Below are positions 17,435-26,108 of a stretch of 64,000 nt of DNA, in pieces (the first letter of the stretch is position 1; every line of letters begins with the position of its first letter). The translations under genes and the position numbers were made by a program. The notes under the pieces were generated by a model. The model saw nothing but the letters and a program-made list of their open reading frames with translations. It had not been told where the DNA came from and did not search any database. This DNA comes from Anaerostipes faecalis (GTDB lineage Bacteria; Bacillota; Clostridia; Lachnospirales; Lachnospiraceae). The stretch is taken from assembly GCF_018982945.1 (NCBI RefSeq), contig NZ_JABRXE010000001.1, positions 372,001-436,000 on the forward strand. The letters are read 5' to 3'.

Positions 17435-17509
17435 CGGGGTGTGGCTCAGCTTGGCTAGAGCGCTTGATTTGGGATCAAGAGGTCGCAGGTTCGAATCCTG
17501 TCACCCCGA
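17435..17509 (+). tRNA. tRNA-Pro (UGG), array 2
   Basis: The same sequence as at 16800-16874, with anticodon TGG in loop TTTGGGA. Confidence 0.96.
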
Positions 17510-17513
17510 TTAT

Positions 17514-17584
17514 GCGGGTGTAGTTCAATGGTAGAACTCCAGCCTTCCAAGCTGATCACGTGGGTTCGATTCCCATCACCCGCT
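17514..17584 (+). tRNA. tRNA-Gly (UCC), array 2
   Basis: The same sequence as at 16879-16949, with anticodon TCC. The 4-nt spacer before it is also identical. Confidence 0.96.
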
Positions 17585-17590
17585 TTTTTT

Positions 17591-17664
<74 letters not shown>

Positions 17665-17700
17665 TTTTTCTTTTTTTAGAAAGAAATGAAGAAGTATTAC

Positions 17701-17775
<75 letters not shown>

Positions 17776-17795
17776 TTTTTTTTATAAAATAATAA

Positions 17796-17867
17796 TGGGC
17801 TATCGCCAAGCGGTAAGGCACAGCACTTTGACTGCTGCATTCGCTGGTTCGAATCCAGCTAGCCCAG
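17796..17867 (+). tRNA. tRNA-Gln (UUG), array 2
   Basis: The acceptor arms are TGGGCTA/TAGCCCA and the loop CTTTGAC gives anticodon TTG. It is present only in the second array, between His and Lys. Confidence 0.96.
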
Positions 17868-17873
17868 TTTTAA

Positions 17874-17946
17874 GGGTGTGTAGCTCAGGTGGTAGAGCAC
17901 TTGACTTTTAATCAAGTTGTCCGGGGTTCGAATCCCCGCACGCTCA
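17874..17946 (+). tRNA. tRNA-Lys (UUU), array 2
   Basis: The same sequence as at 17165-17237, with anticodon TTT. Confidence 0.96.
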
Positions 17947-17975
17947 CTTGTATGTCAATTATTTTGAAAAAATGA

Positions 17976-18004
17976 TTGACATATGAAAAATATTTGATTA
18001 TTAT
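17976..18004 (+). promoter_or_regulatory. Promoter of the P-type ATPase leader, overlapped by an inverted repeat
   Basis: TTGACA (17976-17981) and TATTAT (17999-18004) have a 17-bp spacer. A 9-bp inverted repeat TATGTCAAT...ATTGACATA (17951-17983) covers the -35 and could be an operator. Confidence 0.75.
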
Positions 18005-18011
18005 ATTTTCA

Positions 18012-18140
18012 AATAAAAGGGAGTAGCTGGCGCAGCAGGCGTTTGCGGTGTCGTCAAACTCGGCAGAATTTTTGCCCGTATCGTAATGAAACAGCGAGAC
18101 TTTTATTGCATTTATTTAGATGCAATAAAGGTCTTTTTTT
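18012..18140 (+). promoter_or_regulatory. Probable Mn2+ riboswitch (yybP-ykoY type) with terminator
   Basis: The leader has the yybP-ykoY hallmarks: AAAGGGAGTAGC at the start (18017-18028), GTCGTCAAACTCGGC in the middle, and ACAGCGAGAC before the closing strand. The segment GACTTTTATTGCAT (18098-18111) can pair back with the 5' end of the aptamer, or forward with ATGCAATAAAGGTC to make a terminator followed by seven Ts. Ligand binding should therefore favour read-through. Its place before a cation-exporting P-type ATPase fits the known Mn2+-sensing role. Assignment is by motif and context. Confidence 0.78.
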
Positions 18141-18176
18141 ATTACATAGGAAATTCTTTTGAATTTCCTATGTAAT
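18141..18176. repeat. 36-bp palindromic repeat, copy 1
   Basis: The arms ATTACATAGGAAATTC and GAATTTCCTATGTAAT are perfect, with loop TTTT. It starts directly after the T-run of the riboswitch terminator. Family members lie at 23853, 28787, 53844 and 58482. Confidence 0.9.
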
Positions 18177-18232
18177 AAATACCGATAACCGTTCAATAAA
18201 AAATAACAATATAGAAAGAAGGAGAAGTGTTT

Positions 18233-20845
18233 ATGAAAGAGTTCTATCAACAGACGAAAACAGAAGTCCGAAAACAGCTCAATGGTTCTCTAAAACCGTT
18301 GACAGATGAACAAGTTAAAGCACATCAGGAGCAATATGGGAAAAATGAACTGGTGGAAGGAAAAAAGAAAAGCACATTTCAGATCTTTCTGGAACAATAC
18401 AAAGATTTTCTTGTAGTTATCCTGATAGTTGCTGCGGTGATTTCCGGCTTTTTAGGTGATATTGAAAGTGCATTGGTTATTTTGATTGTTATTACAGTGA
18501 ATGCGATTTTAGGGACCGTTCAAACTCTTAAGGCAGAACAGTCTCTTGCAGGGTTAAAAAAATTATCATCTCCAAGTGCAAAAGTTTTGCGTAACGGTCA
18601 GATTGTAAAAATTCCATCCAGAGATGTTACAGTTGGAGATGAAATCGTCCTTGAGGCAGGAGATCAGATACCGGCTGATGGACGTATTCTTACTAGTGCA
18701 AGTCTGAAAGTAGATGAAAGCGCATTGACTGGAGAAAGTGTTGCTGTTGATAAAGAAGATTTGGTTTTAGATGAAACAGTAGCATTAGGAGATCAGAAGA
18801 ATATGCTGTTTTCTGGAAGCTTTGTAACATATGGGAGAGGTTCTTTCCTGGTGACAGCAACCGGAATGGAAACAGAAGTCGGGAAGATTGCGGCTTTATT
18901 AAAAAATACATCAGAAAAAAGAACTCCGTTGCAGGTGAATCTGGATCAGTTCGGACAAAAATTATCAATTTTTATCATGGCTTTCTGTGCTCTTTTATTT
19001 GGAATCAATGTATGGCAGGGGAAACCAATGGGTGATGCATTTATGTTTGCAGTAGCTTTGGCTGTTGCCGCAATTCCTGAGGCATTAAGTTCTATAGTTA
19101 CTATTGTTTTGTCATTTGGAACAAGAAAAATGGCAAAAGAAGGAGCAATTATAAGAAAGCTGCAGGCGGTTGAAGGTCTTGGAAGTGTATCTGTTATATG
19201 TTCTGATAAAACAGGAACGTTAACACAGAATAAAATGACTGTGGAACACTATTATGTAGAGAAAAAGTGTTATTCTGCGGATGTTCTGACAAAAGAAAAT
19301 CCATTAATACAACAGTTGCTGAATGCAAGTATTTTATGTTCTGATGCAACAGTTATAGATGAAAAGGAAATCGGAGATCCTACAGAGACAGCTTTGATCA
19401 GTCTTGGAAATAGACTTGGAACAAATGCAGAGAAAATCAGGGGGAAATACCCGAGAATTTCAGAAGTTCCTTTTGATAGTGATCGAAAATTAATGTCAAC
19501 TCTTCATAATCTGAATCAGGGACGAATTATGATTACGAAAGGTGCAGTGGATGTACTTTTAGATCGTCTTACGCAGATACAGATTAAAGGAAATGTCTGT
19601 CCGATTACAGAAGAAGATAAAAAAGAAATTCAGAGACAAAATCAGGAATTTTCAAAAAAAGGATTAAGGGTATTGGCTTTTGCTTATAAGAAAATGGATA
19701 GCATAGAAGAAATTACTGATGAAGATGAAACTGATTATATATTCCTAGGTCTCATCTCCATGATGGATCCTCCAAGAAAAGAATCCAAAATGGCAGTGGC
19801 TGAATGTATCAGGGCAGGAATGAAACCTGTCATGATTACAGGTGATCATAAGGTAACTGCCGCAGCCATTGCTAAACGAATTGGTATTCTGAAAGATGAA
19901 AAAGAAGCCTGTGAGGGAATGGAAATCGATGCTTTATCAGATGAAGAGTTGCAGGATTTTGTAGAAGGAATCTCTGTATACGCAAGAGTATCTCCGGAAC
20001 ATAAGATCCGTATTGTCCGTGCGTGGCAGGAAAAAGGGAATATTGTTGCAATGACGGGGGATGGAGTTAATGATGCTCCAGCATTGAAGCAGGCTGATAT
20101 CGGTGTGGCAATGGGGATTACCGGAACTGAGGTATCAAAAGATGCATCTTCTATGATTTTGACAGATGATAATTTTGCCACCATCATTAAGGCTGTGGAA
20201 AATGGAAGGAATGTATATGAAAATATAAAACATTCAATCCAGTTTCTGCTATCTGGAAATTTTGGAGGGATTCTTGTGGTGTTGTATGCATCTGTTCTGG
20301 CTTTGCCGGTTCCATTTTCAGCAGTACATCTGCTGTTTATCAATTTGCTGACGGATAGTCTTCCTGCAATTGCTCTTGGACTGGAACCTCATACCGATAA
20401 GGTAATGGAACAAAAACCGCGACCGATGAATGAATCTATTCTTACAAAAGATTTTCTATTAAGAATCGGTATGGAAGGCTTTGTAATATCTGTTATGACA
20501 ATGATTGCATATATGATTGGATTAAGAATAGGGAATCCATTGCTTGCACGGACAATGGCGTTTGCCACATTGTGTATGTCACGCCTTGTACATGGTTATA
20601 ACAGCAAATCAGATTCACCGGTTATTTTTACAAAAAGATTTTTAAATAATAAATATCTTGCAGGAGCATTTTTAGTCGGGACAATATTGATTACAACAGT
20701 TGTTATGGTGCCAGGATTGCATGCTATGTTTAAAGTACAGACATTGGGAATCTGGCAATTATTGATGGTATATGGTCTTGCATTTTTAAATCTTCCGATT
20801 ATCCAGTGTTTAAAGGCCATCATATGCAGACTGAAAAAAGCATGA
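18233..20845 (+). CDS. P-type cation-transporting ATPase (Ca2+/Mn2+ type, P2A-like)
   Basis: This is an 870-residue P2-type ATPase. It has a cation_ATPase_N segment, the actuator loop with TGES (DESALTGESVAVDK), helix M4 with AAIPEAL, the phosphorylation site CSDKTGTLTQNKM, the nucleotide-binding KGAVDVLL, the hinge MTGDGVNDAPALKQADIG, and M6 with NLLTDSLPAIALG. This set matches bacterial Ca2+/Mn2+ exporters such as Lactococcus YoaB. The probable Mn2+ riboswitch in its leader makes manganese efflux the best guess. ATG 18233 follows AAGGAG by 8 nt; a GTG at 18227 is closer but less well spaced. It is monocistronic and acts in the cytoplasmic membrane. Confidence 0.93.
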   Translation: MKEFYQQTKTEVRKQLNGSLKPLTDEQVKAHQEQYGKNELVEGKKKSTFQIFLEQYKDFLVVILIVAAVISGFLGDIESALVILIVITVNAILGTVQTLKAEQSLAGLKKLSSPSAKVLRNGQIVKIPSRDVTVGDEIVLEAGDQIPADGRILTSASLKVDESALTGESVAVDKEDLVLDETVALGDQKNMLFSGSFVTYGRGSFLVTATGMETEVGKIAALLKNTSEKRTPLQVNLDQFGQKLSIFIMAFCALLFGINVWQGKPMGDAFMFAVALAVAAIPEALSSIVTIVLSFGTRKMAKEGAIIRKLQAVEGLGSVSVICSDKTGTLTQNKMTVEHYYVEKKCYSADVLTKENPLIQQLLNASILCSDATVIDEKEIGDPTETALISLGNRLGTNAEKIRGKYPRISEVPFDSDRKLMSTLHNLNQGRIMITKGAVDVLLDRLTQIQIKGNVCPITEEDKKEIQRQNQEFSKKGLRVLAFAYKKMDSIEEITDEDETDYIFLGLISMMDPPRKESKMAVAECIRAGMKPVMITGDHKVTAAAIAKRIGILKDEKEACEGMEIDALSDEELQDFVEGISVYARVSPEHKIRIVRAWQEKGNIVAMTGDGVNDAPALKQADIGVAMGITGTEVSKDASSMILTDDNFATIIKAVENGRNVYENIKHSIQFLLSGNFGGILVVLYASVLALPVPFSAVHLLFINLLTDSLPAIALGLEPHTDKVMEQKPRPMNESILTKDFLLRIGMEGFVISVMTMIAYMIGLRIGNPLLARTMAFATLCMSRLVHGYNSKSDSPVIFTKRFLNNKYLAGAFLVGTILITTVVMVPGLHAMFKVQTLGIWQLLMVYGLAFLNLPIIQCLKAIICRLKKA

Positions 20846-20881
20846 GAAAGATAGAACAATTAAAAGCATAGGAATAATAAA

Positions 20882-20920
20882 TCCCCCATAAACCAGATCA
20901 GATATCTAATTTATGGGGGA
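20882..20920. terminator. Intrinsic terminator, probably bidirectional
   Basis: An 11-bp stem (TCCCCCATAAA / TTTATGGGGGA) lies between the ATPase gene and the converging HPr-like gene. The following sequence is AATTATTT on the plus strand and TTTATTATT on the minus strand. Confidence 0.75.
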
Positions 20921-20944
20921 AATTATTTAAGTATTACTTTGATT

Positions 20945-21199
20945 TTAATTATCGTTTGTTTTTTCATGATATAAAAAAGGTTTTATAGCTTCATCTAGTT
21001 TATCAATCTCTTTTTCACCATATATAGTTAACTTTAATGGGCCGTTTAATTCCAAACTGAAAATTCCCATAATAGATTTGGCATTAACAATATATCTTCC
21101 TGAGGCTAGGGTAATTTCAGAATCAAATCGAGCAATCATATCGGCAAAATCTTTAACGCTGTTAATCGAATCTAATAAAATTGTATAGTTCTTTTTCAT
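20945..21199 (-). CDS. HPr-like protein lacking the phosphorylatable histidine
   Basis: This 84-residue protein has the HPr fold length. The regulatory-serine region is conserved: SGRYIVNAKSIMGIFSLELNGPLKLTIYGE contains the Ser-46 loop KSIMGIFSL. The active-site segment, normally GLHARPA around His-15, reads LLDSINSVKDFADM, with no His and no Arg. It cannot therefore pass phosphate from enzyme I to PTS permeases in the normal way. A Crh-like role, serving CcpA through Ser phosphorylation, or another regulatory role is plausible but not shown. ATG 21199 follows GGAAGG; an in-frame ATG 36 nt upstream has no such site. It is monocistronic. Confidence 0.82.
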   Translation of the reverse strand: MKKNYTILLDSINSVKDFADMIARFDSEITLASGRYIVNAKSIMGIFSLELNGPLKLTIYGEKEIDKLDEAIKPFLYHEKTNDN

Positions 21200-21318
21200 G
21201 GGTAATCCTTCCTTTTCTTCATATTTTGTATTCATCCTACAATTTTCTTAAAAGAAAGTCAAATTCCTTTTGCCAATGAATCATTTATGGTAAAATATTA
21301 TAATCGGAGGGACACAAA

Positions 21319-21870
21319 ATGACAGAAAAGCAAAAGATGTTATTGGGAATTATGTATCATGCAGACGATGAGGCATTGATTGCGGAGAGAACTGCTGCAA
21401 AAAAACTAACTTACCAGTACAATCAGCTTCAGATTGATAACAAGGAACAACGAAAAAAAATCATAAAGCAATTAATTGGAAAAACAGGAAAGAATTTTCA
21501 TTTAGAATCTCCGTTGTACTTTGATTATGGATACAGAACCCAAATTGGAGAAAATTTTTTCTCTAATTTTAATCTGACAATTCTGGATGGAGGAGGGGTT
21601 ACCATTGGAAGCAATGTATACATTGCTCCTAACGTGAATATTTATACAGCACAACATCCAACAGATATAAAACGAAGGAATATGGGCTTGGAATGGGCCT
21701 TGCCTGTTACCATAGGAGATAATGTATGGATTGGTGGAAATGTGACTATTCTTCCGGGAGTAACTATAGGAGATAATGTCACTATAGGTGCAGGAAGTGT
21801 TGTAACAAAAGATATTCCGTCAGGGGTTGTTGCAGCAGGAAATCCATGTAAAGAGATACGGAAAATATAA
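21319..21870 (+). CDS. maa: Sugar O-acetyltransferase, maltose acetyltransferase type (hexapeptide repeat)
   Basis: This 183-residue acetyl-CoA-dependent transferase begins with the Mac domain (MTEKQKMLLGIMYHADDEALIAERTAAKKLTYQYN) and continues with left-handed beta-helix repeats (VTIGSNVYIAPNVNIYTAQHPTD, VTIGDNVWIGGNVTILPGVTIGDN). The catalytic His is in the TAQHP loop. The group includes maltose, galactoside and nodulation acetyltransferases, so the natural sugar acceptor is uncertain. CGGAGGGACACAAA precedes the ATG. It is monocistronic and ends before a terminator. Confidence 0.93.
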   Translation: MTEKQKMLLGIMYHADDEALIAERTAAKKLTYQYNQLQIDNKEQRKKIIKQLIGKTGKNFHLESPLYFDYGYRTQIGENFFSNFNLTILDGGGVTIGSNVYIAPNVNIYTAQHPTDIKRRNMGLEWALPVTIGDNVWIGGNVTILPGVTIGDNVTIGAGSVVTKDIPSGVVAAGNPCKEIRKI

Positions 21871-21898
21871 CAGAATATTCTATTTTTTTTGGATAAAT

Positions 21899-21926
21899 AA
21901 AGCAGTGAAAAACTGCTTTATATTTT
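21899..21926 (+). terminator. Intrinsic terminator of maa
   Basis: AAAGCAGT pairs with ACTGCTTT across five As, followed by ATATTTT. Confidence 0.75.
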
Positions 21927-21932
21927 AAATAA

Positions 21933-21986
21933 TTGTTAACCGATATTTAAAATAAGGTTGACAATATAACGAATCCTGTGTATACT
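21933..21986 (+). promoter_or_regulatory. bio promoter with BirA-type operator
   Basis: TTGTTAAC (21933-21940) and GTTGACAA (21957-21964) form an inverted repeat with a 16-bp spacer, matching the Firmicute BirA operator. The right half overlaps the -35 TTGACA (21958-21963). A TATACT -10 follows after 17 bp (21981-21986). Biotin-loaded BirA bound here would block bioB-bioY transcription. Confidence 0.88.
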
Positions 21987-22010
21987 TCAGAAAGCAGGGA
22001 GGAAATTACT

Positions 22011-22964
22011 ATGAATAAACAAATAGTGGAAGAAATAACAGCAGGAAAAAGACTTGGACGTAAAGATGATTTATCTTTTTTGCTGGAGGGAGATTTAGAA
22101 TGGTTATGTCAATGCGCAGATGAAGTAAGAAAATATTTTAAAGGTAATCAGGCTAATTTGTGTACGATCATTAATGGGAAAAGTGGAAGATGTGGAGAGG
22201 ATTGTAAATTTTGTGCACAGTCTCATTGCCATGATACGGGAGTTGAAAGTTATGGATTTCTTCAACCTGAAGTTATTAGAGAAGACTGTAAAAAGCAGGA
22301 AGAGAAGGGTGTTCATCGATATTCAATAGTTACAGCCGGACGAAGCCTTACAGGAAATGAGTTTGAAAAAGCTTTGGAAGCTTACCGTATGATTGCAGAA
22401 ACCTGCGGAATTCATTTGTGTGCATCTCATGGCTTATTAACCCAAGAACAGTTTTATGAACTTTACAATAGTGGCGTAAAACATTATCATTGTAACCTGG
22501 AAACATCAAAAAGATTTTTTCCTTATATCTGTACAACACATACATGGGAAGAAAAGGTGGAGAATATAAAAAGAGCAAAAAAGGCAGGATTAAAAATTTG
22601 TTCTGGTGGAATCTTCGGAATGGGAGAAACCTGGCAGGATCGAATTGATATGGCGATTTCCCTGCAGGAGCTTGGTGTTGATTCTATACCTTTAAATATG
22701 CTGATTCCGATTAAGGGTACTATGTTAGAAAATAGAGAATCTTTATGTGAAGATGAAATATTAAGAATTATCGCTATTTTTCGTCTGATTAATCCGGAAG
22801 CTGATATACGGCTTGCAGCAGGAAGGCTGCTGATGGAACATTCCGGTAAAAGGGCATTTTTATCAGGAGCCAATGCAGCTCTAACTGGTGATATGCTCAC
22901 AACCAGCGGAAATAATACAAAACAGGATATTGATATGCTGCTAGAGGCAGGATATACTATATAA
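22011..22964 (+). CDS. bioB: Biotin synthase
   Basis: This 317-residue radical-SAM enzyme inserts sulfur into dethiobiotin to give biotin. The [4Fe-4S] motif CX3CX2C appears as GRCGEDCKFCAQS, together with NLETS, LNMLIPIKGT and LAAGR as in the BioB family, and LTGDMLTTSGN near the C-terminus. ATG 22011 follows GGGAGG. The gene is followed after 28 nt by bioY. No bioA, bioD, bioF or bioW gene is in the window, so the cell may convert scavenged dethiobiotin, or the other genes may lie elsewhere. Expression is probably repressed by BirA. Confidence 0.96.
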   Translation: MNKQIVEEITAGKRLGRKDDLSFLLEGDLEWLCQCADEVRKYFKGNQANLCTIINGKSGRCGEDCKFCAQSHCHDTGVESYGFLQPEVIREDCKKQEEKGVHRYSIVTAGRSLTGNEFEKALEAYRMIAETCGIHLCASHGLLTQEQFYELYNSGVKHYHCNLETSKRFFPYICTTHTWEEKVENIKRAKKAGLKICSGGIFGMGETWQDRIDMAISLQELGVDSIPLNMLIPIKGTMLENRESLCEDEILRIIAIFRLINPEADIRLAAGRLLMEHSGKRAFLSGANAALTGDMLTTSGNNTKQDIDMLLEAGYTI

Positions 22965-22992
22965 TCTGGCAAAAAATGAAAGGAAAAATATT

Positions 22993-23547
22993 ATGGAAAA
23001 ACATCAATTACAAACAAAGGATATTACAATCATTGGCTTAATGGCAGCATTGACATGCATCTTAGGACCCTTGTCAATAACGCTTCCATTTACACCGGTT
23101 CCTATTTCTTTTACGAACCTGGCTATTTATTTTATCGCAATGGTCATTGGATGGAAAAGAGGTACCATCAGTTATCTTGTATATCTGCTTCTAGGTGCAG
23201 TTGGACTTCCTGTTTTTTCAGCTTTCAGTGGTGGACTGGCAAAATTGGCAGGACCAACAGGTGGATATTTGATAGGTTTTATATTTATGGCAATTATTAG
23301 TGGATGGTTTGTTGAAAAATTTAATGGAAATCCAGTGGCATCAGTTATAGGAATGATTATTGGAACAGCTGTTACATATGCATTTGGCACTTTGTGGTTA
23401 TGTTATCAGATGCATCTCACATTTATTCAGGGGCTTTATGCAGGAGTGATTCCTTATCTTCCAGGAGATTTTATTAAGATGATCATTGCTGTAATTTTGG
23501 GAAGTGCAGTTAAAAAAACTGTTGGCAAAATGGAAATGGCATCATAG
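22993..23547 (+). CDS. bioY: Biotin transporter BioY (ECF S component)
   Basis: This 184-residue, six-helix membrane protein is the substrate-binding S component for biotin uptake. Family signatures include ALTCILGPLSITLPFTPVPISFTNLAIYF, YLLLGAVGLPVFSAFSGGLAKLAGPTGGYLIGF and PGDFIKMIIAVILG. It probably uses the shared energising module (EcfAAT) encoded elsewhere. It is in an operon with bioB under the BirA operator, combining uptake with the last synthetic step. Confidence 0.96.
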   Translation: MEKHQLQTKDITIIGLMAALTCILGPLSITLPFTPVPISFTNLAIYFIAMVIGWKRGTISYLVYLLLGAVGLPVFSAFSGGLAKLAGPTGGYLIGFIFMAIISGWFVEKFNGNPVASVIGMIIGTAVTYAFGTLWLCYQMHLTFIQGLYAGVIPYLPGDFIKMIIAVILGSAVKKTVGKMEMAS

Positions 23548-23564
23548 AAAACCCAAAATGTCGG

Positions 23565-23593
23565 TTGACATTTCATTGGAAAAAGCATAAACT
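23565..23593 (+). promoter_or_regulatory. Promoter of the cysteine T-box operon
   Basis: TTGACA (23565-23570) and TAAACT (23588-23593) are 17 bp apart, just before the T-box leader. Confidence 0.75.
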
Positions 23594-23599
23594 AATCAT

Positions 23600-23852
23600 A
23601 GTCAAATGCTGAGAGCAGAATTAGTACCATTATTGGAACTGTCAGAGAGAAACTGTCACCGGCTGAAAGCAGTTTTGAGGAAAGATTTTGGGAATGCATC
23701 TGGGAGCAGACGAAACGAACAGTTAAAGTAGTTTCGTACGTTGCCGGCGTTAACGGATTTTTGAGAGGAAGCTTTTCACTGGTAGTGATAGAGCTTCTAT
23801 AAAGAGTGGAACCGCGGATTACTTCGTCTCTTTTATGAGACGGAGTTTTTTT
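23600..23852 (+). promoter_or_regulatory. T-box leader, probable tRNA-Cys specificity
   Basis: The leader ends with the conserved T-box sequence GAGTGGAACCGCGG (23804-23817) and a terminator (ACTTCGTCTC / GAGACGGAGT plus seven Ts, 23821-23852). The specifier loop region GGGAATGCATCTGGG holds TGC (23695-23697), the Cys codon, in the expected setting. Uncharged tRNA-Cys should stabilise the antiterminator and switch on cysE and cysS, which fits the downstream genes exactly. Confidence 0.94.
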
Positions 23853-23888
23853 ATTACATAGGAAATTCCCTTGAATTTCCTATGTAAT
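23853..23888. repeat. 36-bp palindromic repeat, copy 2
   Basis: Perfect arms ATTACATAGGAAATTC / GAATTTCCTATGTAAT enclose loop CCTT, directly after the T-box terminator T-run. The element lies inside the operon leader between the terminator and cysE, so the read-through transcript must carry it. A further conserved module follows at 23936. Confidence 0.92.
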
Positions 23889-23935
23889 AAAAAAAGCTCT
23901 GCGAAAACAGACTTGTCCGTGTTGTTCTTTTACCA

Positions 23936-23973
23936 GGAAAGACCTTGTTACGCTAAAGAGTAAAAGTCTTTCC
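23936..23973 (+). repeat. Conserved module downstream of palindrome copy 2
   Basis: GGAAAGACCTTGTTACGCTA and the following AAAG are nearly repeated after palindrome copy 5 (58545-58566). Here the segment can fold, GGAAAGAC pairing with GTCTTTCC at 23966-23973. Confidence 0.6.
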
Positions 23974-24011
23974 ATGAATATTATTAAGCAGAATTTGGGA
24001 GGTAATGTAAT

Positions 24012-24701
24012 ATGATGGGTTTTCGAAAGTTTGCGAAAAGCCAGTACGATACGATTAAAATGAGGGATCCGGCATTAAAGGAAGAAAAGGAAGTATTTCT
24101 GTATCCTTATGTAAAAGCACTTTATTGGTACCGCATTGCACATAAATTATATGAAAAAGGACATTTTTATACTGCACGAAAGATTTCACAGAAAATGGCA
24201 CGAAAAACTGGGATTGAGATACATCCGGGTGCACAGATTGGAGAAGGATTTTTCATCGATCATGGTCATGGAGTTGTAATAGGAGAAACTACCATTATCG
24301 GGAATAATGTTACATTGTATCAGGGAGTTACTCTTGGAGGTACAGGTCATGAGACAGGAAAACGTCATCCGACGATTGAAGATAATGTAATGGTTAGTTC
24401 CGGAGCAAAGGTTTTAGGTTCTATTACAATTGGAGAAAACTCAAAGATTGGTGCGGGAAGTGTTGTTGTATCTGATGTACCGCCTAATTCAACGGTTGTC
24501 GGTGTACCTGGTAAGGTTATTAAGAGAGATGGCGAAAGAGTCAATCGTATACAAAGTTTTGATCTGGATCAGATGGATCTTCCAAATCCAATTGATCTGG
24601 ATCTGGAAAAACTTGCGAAGGAAAATGCTGAATTACGTCAGGCATTGCAGACTTTTATTGCACATTGCGAAAAGTTTGAACATATAAGAAAGGAAAAATA
24701 A
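24012..24701 (+). CDS. cysE: Serine O-acetyltransferase
   Basis: This 229-residue enzyme makes O-acetylserine from serine and acetyl-CoA, the first step of cysteine synthesis. It has the N-terminal alpha-helical part and hexapeptide repeats, including [50 protein letters not shown], with the catalytic His-Asp pair in DHGHG. The C-terminal tail is longer than usual and ends in a helical segment. GGGAGG lies 7 nt before ATG 24012. It is the first gene behind the cysteine T-box, and cysS starts 3 nt after its stop. Cysteine shortage should therefore raise both synthesis and charging. Confidence 0.96.
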   Translation: MMGFRKFAKSQYDTIKMRDPALKEEKEVFLYPYVKALYWYRIAHKLYEKGHFYTARKISQKMARKTGIEIHPGAQIGEGFFIDHGHGVVIGETTIIGNNVTLYQGVTLGGTGHETGKRHPTIEDNVMVSSGAKVLGSITIGENSKIGAGSVVVSDVPPNSTVVGVPGKVIKRDGERVNRIQSFDLDQMDLPNPIDLDLEKLAKENAELRQALQTFIAHCEKFEHIRKEK

Positions 24702-24704
24702 CAG

Positions 24705-26108
24705 ATGAAAATTTATAATACCCTAACAAGACAAAAAGAAGAATTTGTTCCAGTAAAACCAGGAAAGGTTGGTATGTATGTATGTGGGCCAACAGTATAT
24801 AATTTTATCCATATTGGAAATGCCAGACCGATGATTATTTTTGATACTGTTCGACGTTATTTTGAGTACAAAGGATATGATGTGAATTATGTATCAAATT
24901 TTACAGATGTAGACGATAAGATCATTAAAAAAGCAAATGAAGAAGGCGTTAGTGCAATGGAGATTGCAGAACGTTATATTAAAGAATGCAAACAGGATAT
25001 GGAAGGTCTGAATATTAAACCCGCAACACATCAGCCAAGAGCAACAGAAGAAATTGATGGCATGATTGCGATGATTCAGAAACTGATTGAAAAAGGTCAT
25101 GCCTATGAGGTTGATGGAACTGTTTATTTTAAAACACGATCTTTTAAAGATTATGGAAAACTTTCAAAAAAGAATATTGATGATCTGGAAGCAGGGCATC
25201 GTGAGATTAAAGTAACTGGAGAGGAAGGAAAAAAAGATCCTCTTGATTTTGTGTTATGGAAGCCTAAAAAAGAAGGAGAAATTGCATGGAACTCTCCATG
25301 GGGAGAAGGTCGTCCGGGATGGCATATAGAATGCTCAGAAATGTCCAAAAAATATATTGGAGATACCATTGATATTCATGCAGGAGGAGAAGATTTGATT
25401 TTCCCTCATCACGAAAATGAAATTGCACAAAGTGAGGCATGTAATGGAGAATGTTTTTCAAAATATTGGATGCATAATGGATTTTTAAATATTGATAATA
25501 AAAAAATGTCCAAATCTGCAGGAAATTTCTTTACTGTAAGAGAAATCAGTGAGAAATATCCTTTACAGGTTATTCGATTTTTTATGTTAAGCGCACATTA
25601 CCGTACTCCATTAAATTTCAGTGATACTCTGGTTGAAAGTGCGAAAACAGGTTTGGAAAGAATATTAAACGCAGTAGATATCTGTCGTGATGCGGCAGCG
25701 AAAAAAGACACTGATGATATTTCACCAGAAGCTTTGGAGCATCTGGATATTATAAAAGAACTTGTAAAGAAATTTGAAGATGCCATGGAAGATGATTTTA
25801 ATACAGCAGATGCAGTGGCAGCAATTTTTGAAATTGTAAGAGAGTCCAATTCAACTGTGAAAAAATATGGATCAGCATATGCAGCTTCTGTTCTTAATAC
25901 GTTTGAAACCTTATGCGGAGTATTGGGAATTGAAACAAAAAAAGAAGAGGAAATACTGGATGAGGAAATTGAAAAGCTGATCGAAGAACGTCAGCAGGCA
26001 CGTAAAGAAAAGAATTTTGCACGTGCAGATGAAATACGTGATCAGCTCCTTGAACAGGGAATCGTATTAAAAGATACAAGAGAAGGTGTAAAATGGAGCA
26101 GAGCTTAG
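24705..26108 (+). CDS. cysS: Cysteinyl-tRNA synthetase
   Basis: This 467-residue class I synthetase charges tRNA-Cys. The zinc-site segment [20 protein letters not shown] includes the HIGH-equivalent HIGN. Other landmarks are GWHIECSEM, the zinc ligands around [11 protein letters not shown], and the KMSKS loop [11 protein letters not shown]. It is the second gene of the T-box operon. Its last 16 nt overlap the start of mrnC, suggesting translational coupling. Confidence 0.98.
   Translation: MKIYNTLTRQKEEFVPVKPGKVGMYVCGPTVYNFIHIGNARPMIIFDTVRRYFEYKGYDVNYVSNFTDVDDKIIKKANEEGVSAMEIAERYIKECKQDMEGLNIKPATHQPRATEEIDGMIAMIQKLIEKGHAYEVDGTVYFKTRSFKDYGKLSKKNIDDLEAGHREIKVTGEEGKKDPLDFVLWKPKKEGEIAWNSPWGEGRPGWHIECSEMSKKYIGDTIDIHAGGEDLIFPHHENEIAQSEACNGECFSKYWMHNGFLNIDNKKMSKSAGNFFTVREISEKYPLQVIRFFMLSAHYRTPLNFSDTLVESAKTGLERILNAVDICRDAAAKKDTDDISPEALEHLDIIKELVKKFEDAMEDDFNTADAVAAIFEIVRESNSTVKKYGSAYAASVLNTFETLCGVLGIETKKEEEILDEEIEKLIEERQQARKEKNFARADEIRDQLLEQGIVLKDTREGVKWSRA

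Noticed and set aside
18141-18176. The palindrome as a terminator in its own right
   Set aside because: On both strands the stem is followed by As rather than Ts; the terminator is the separate hairpin before it.
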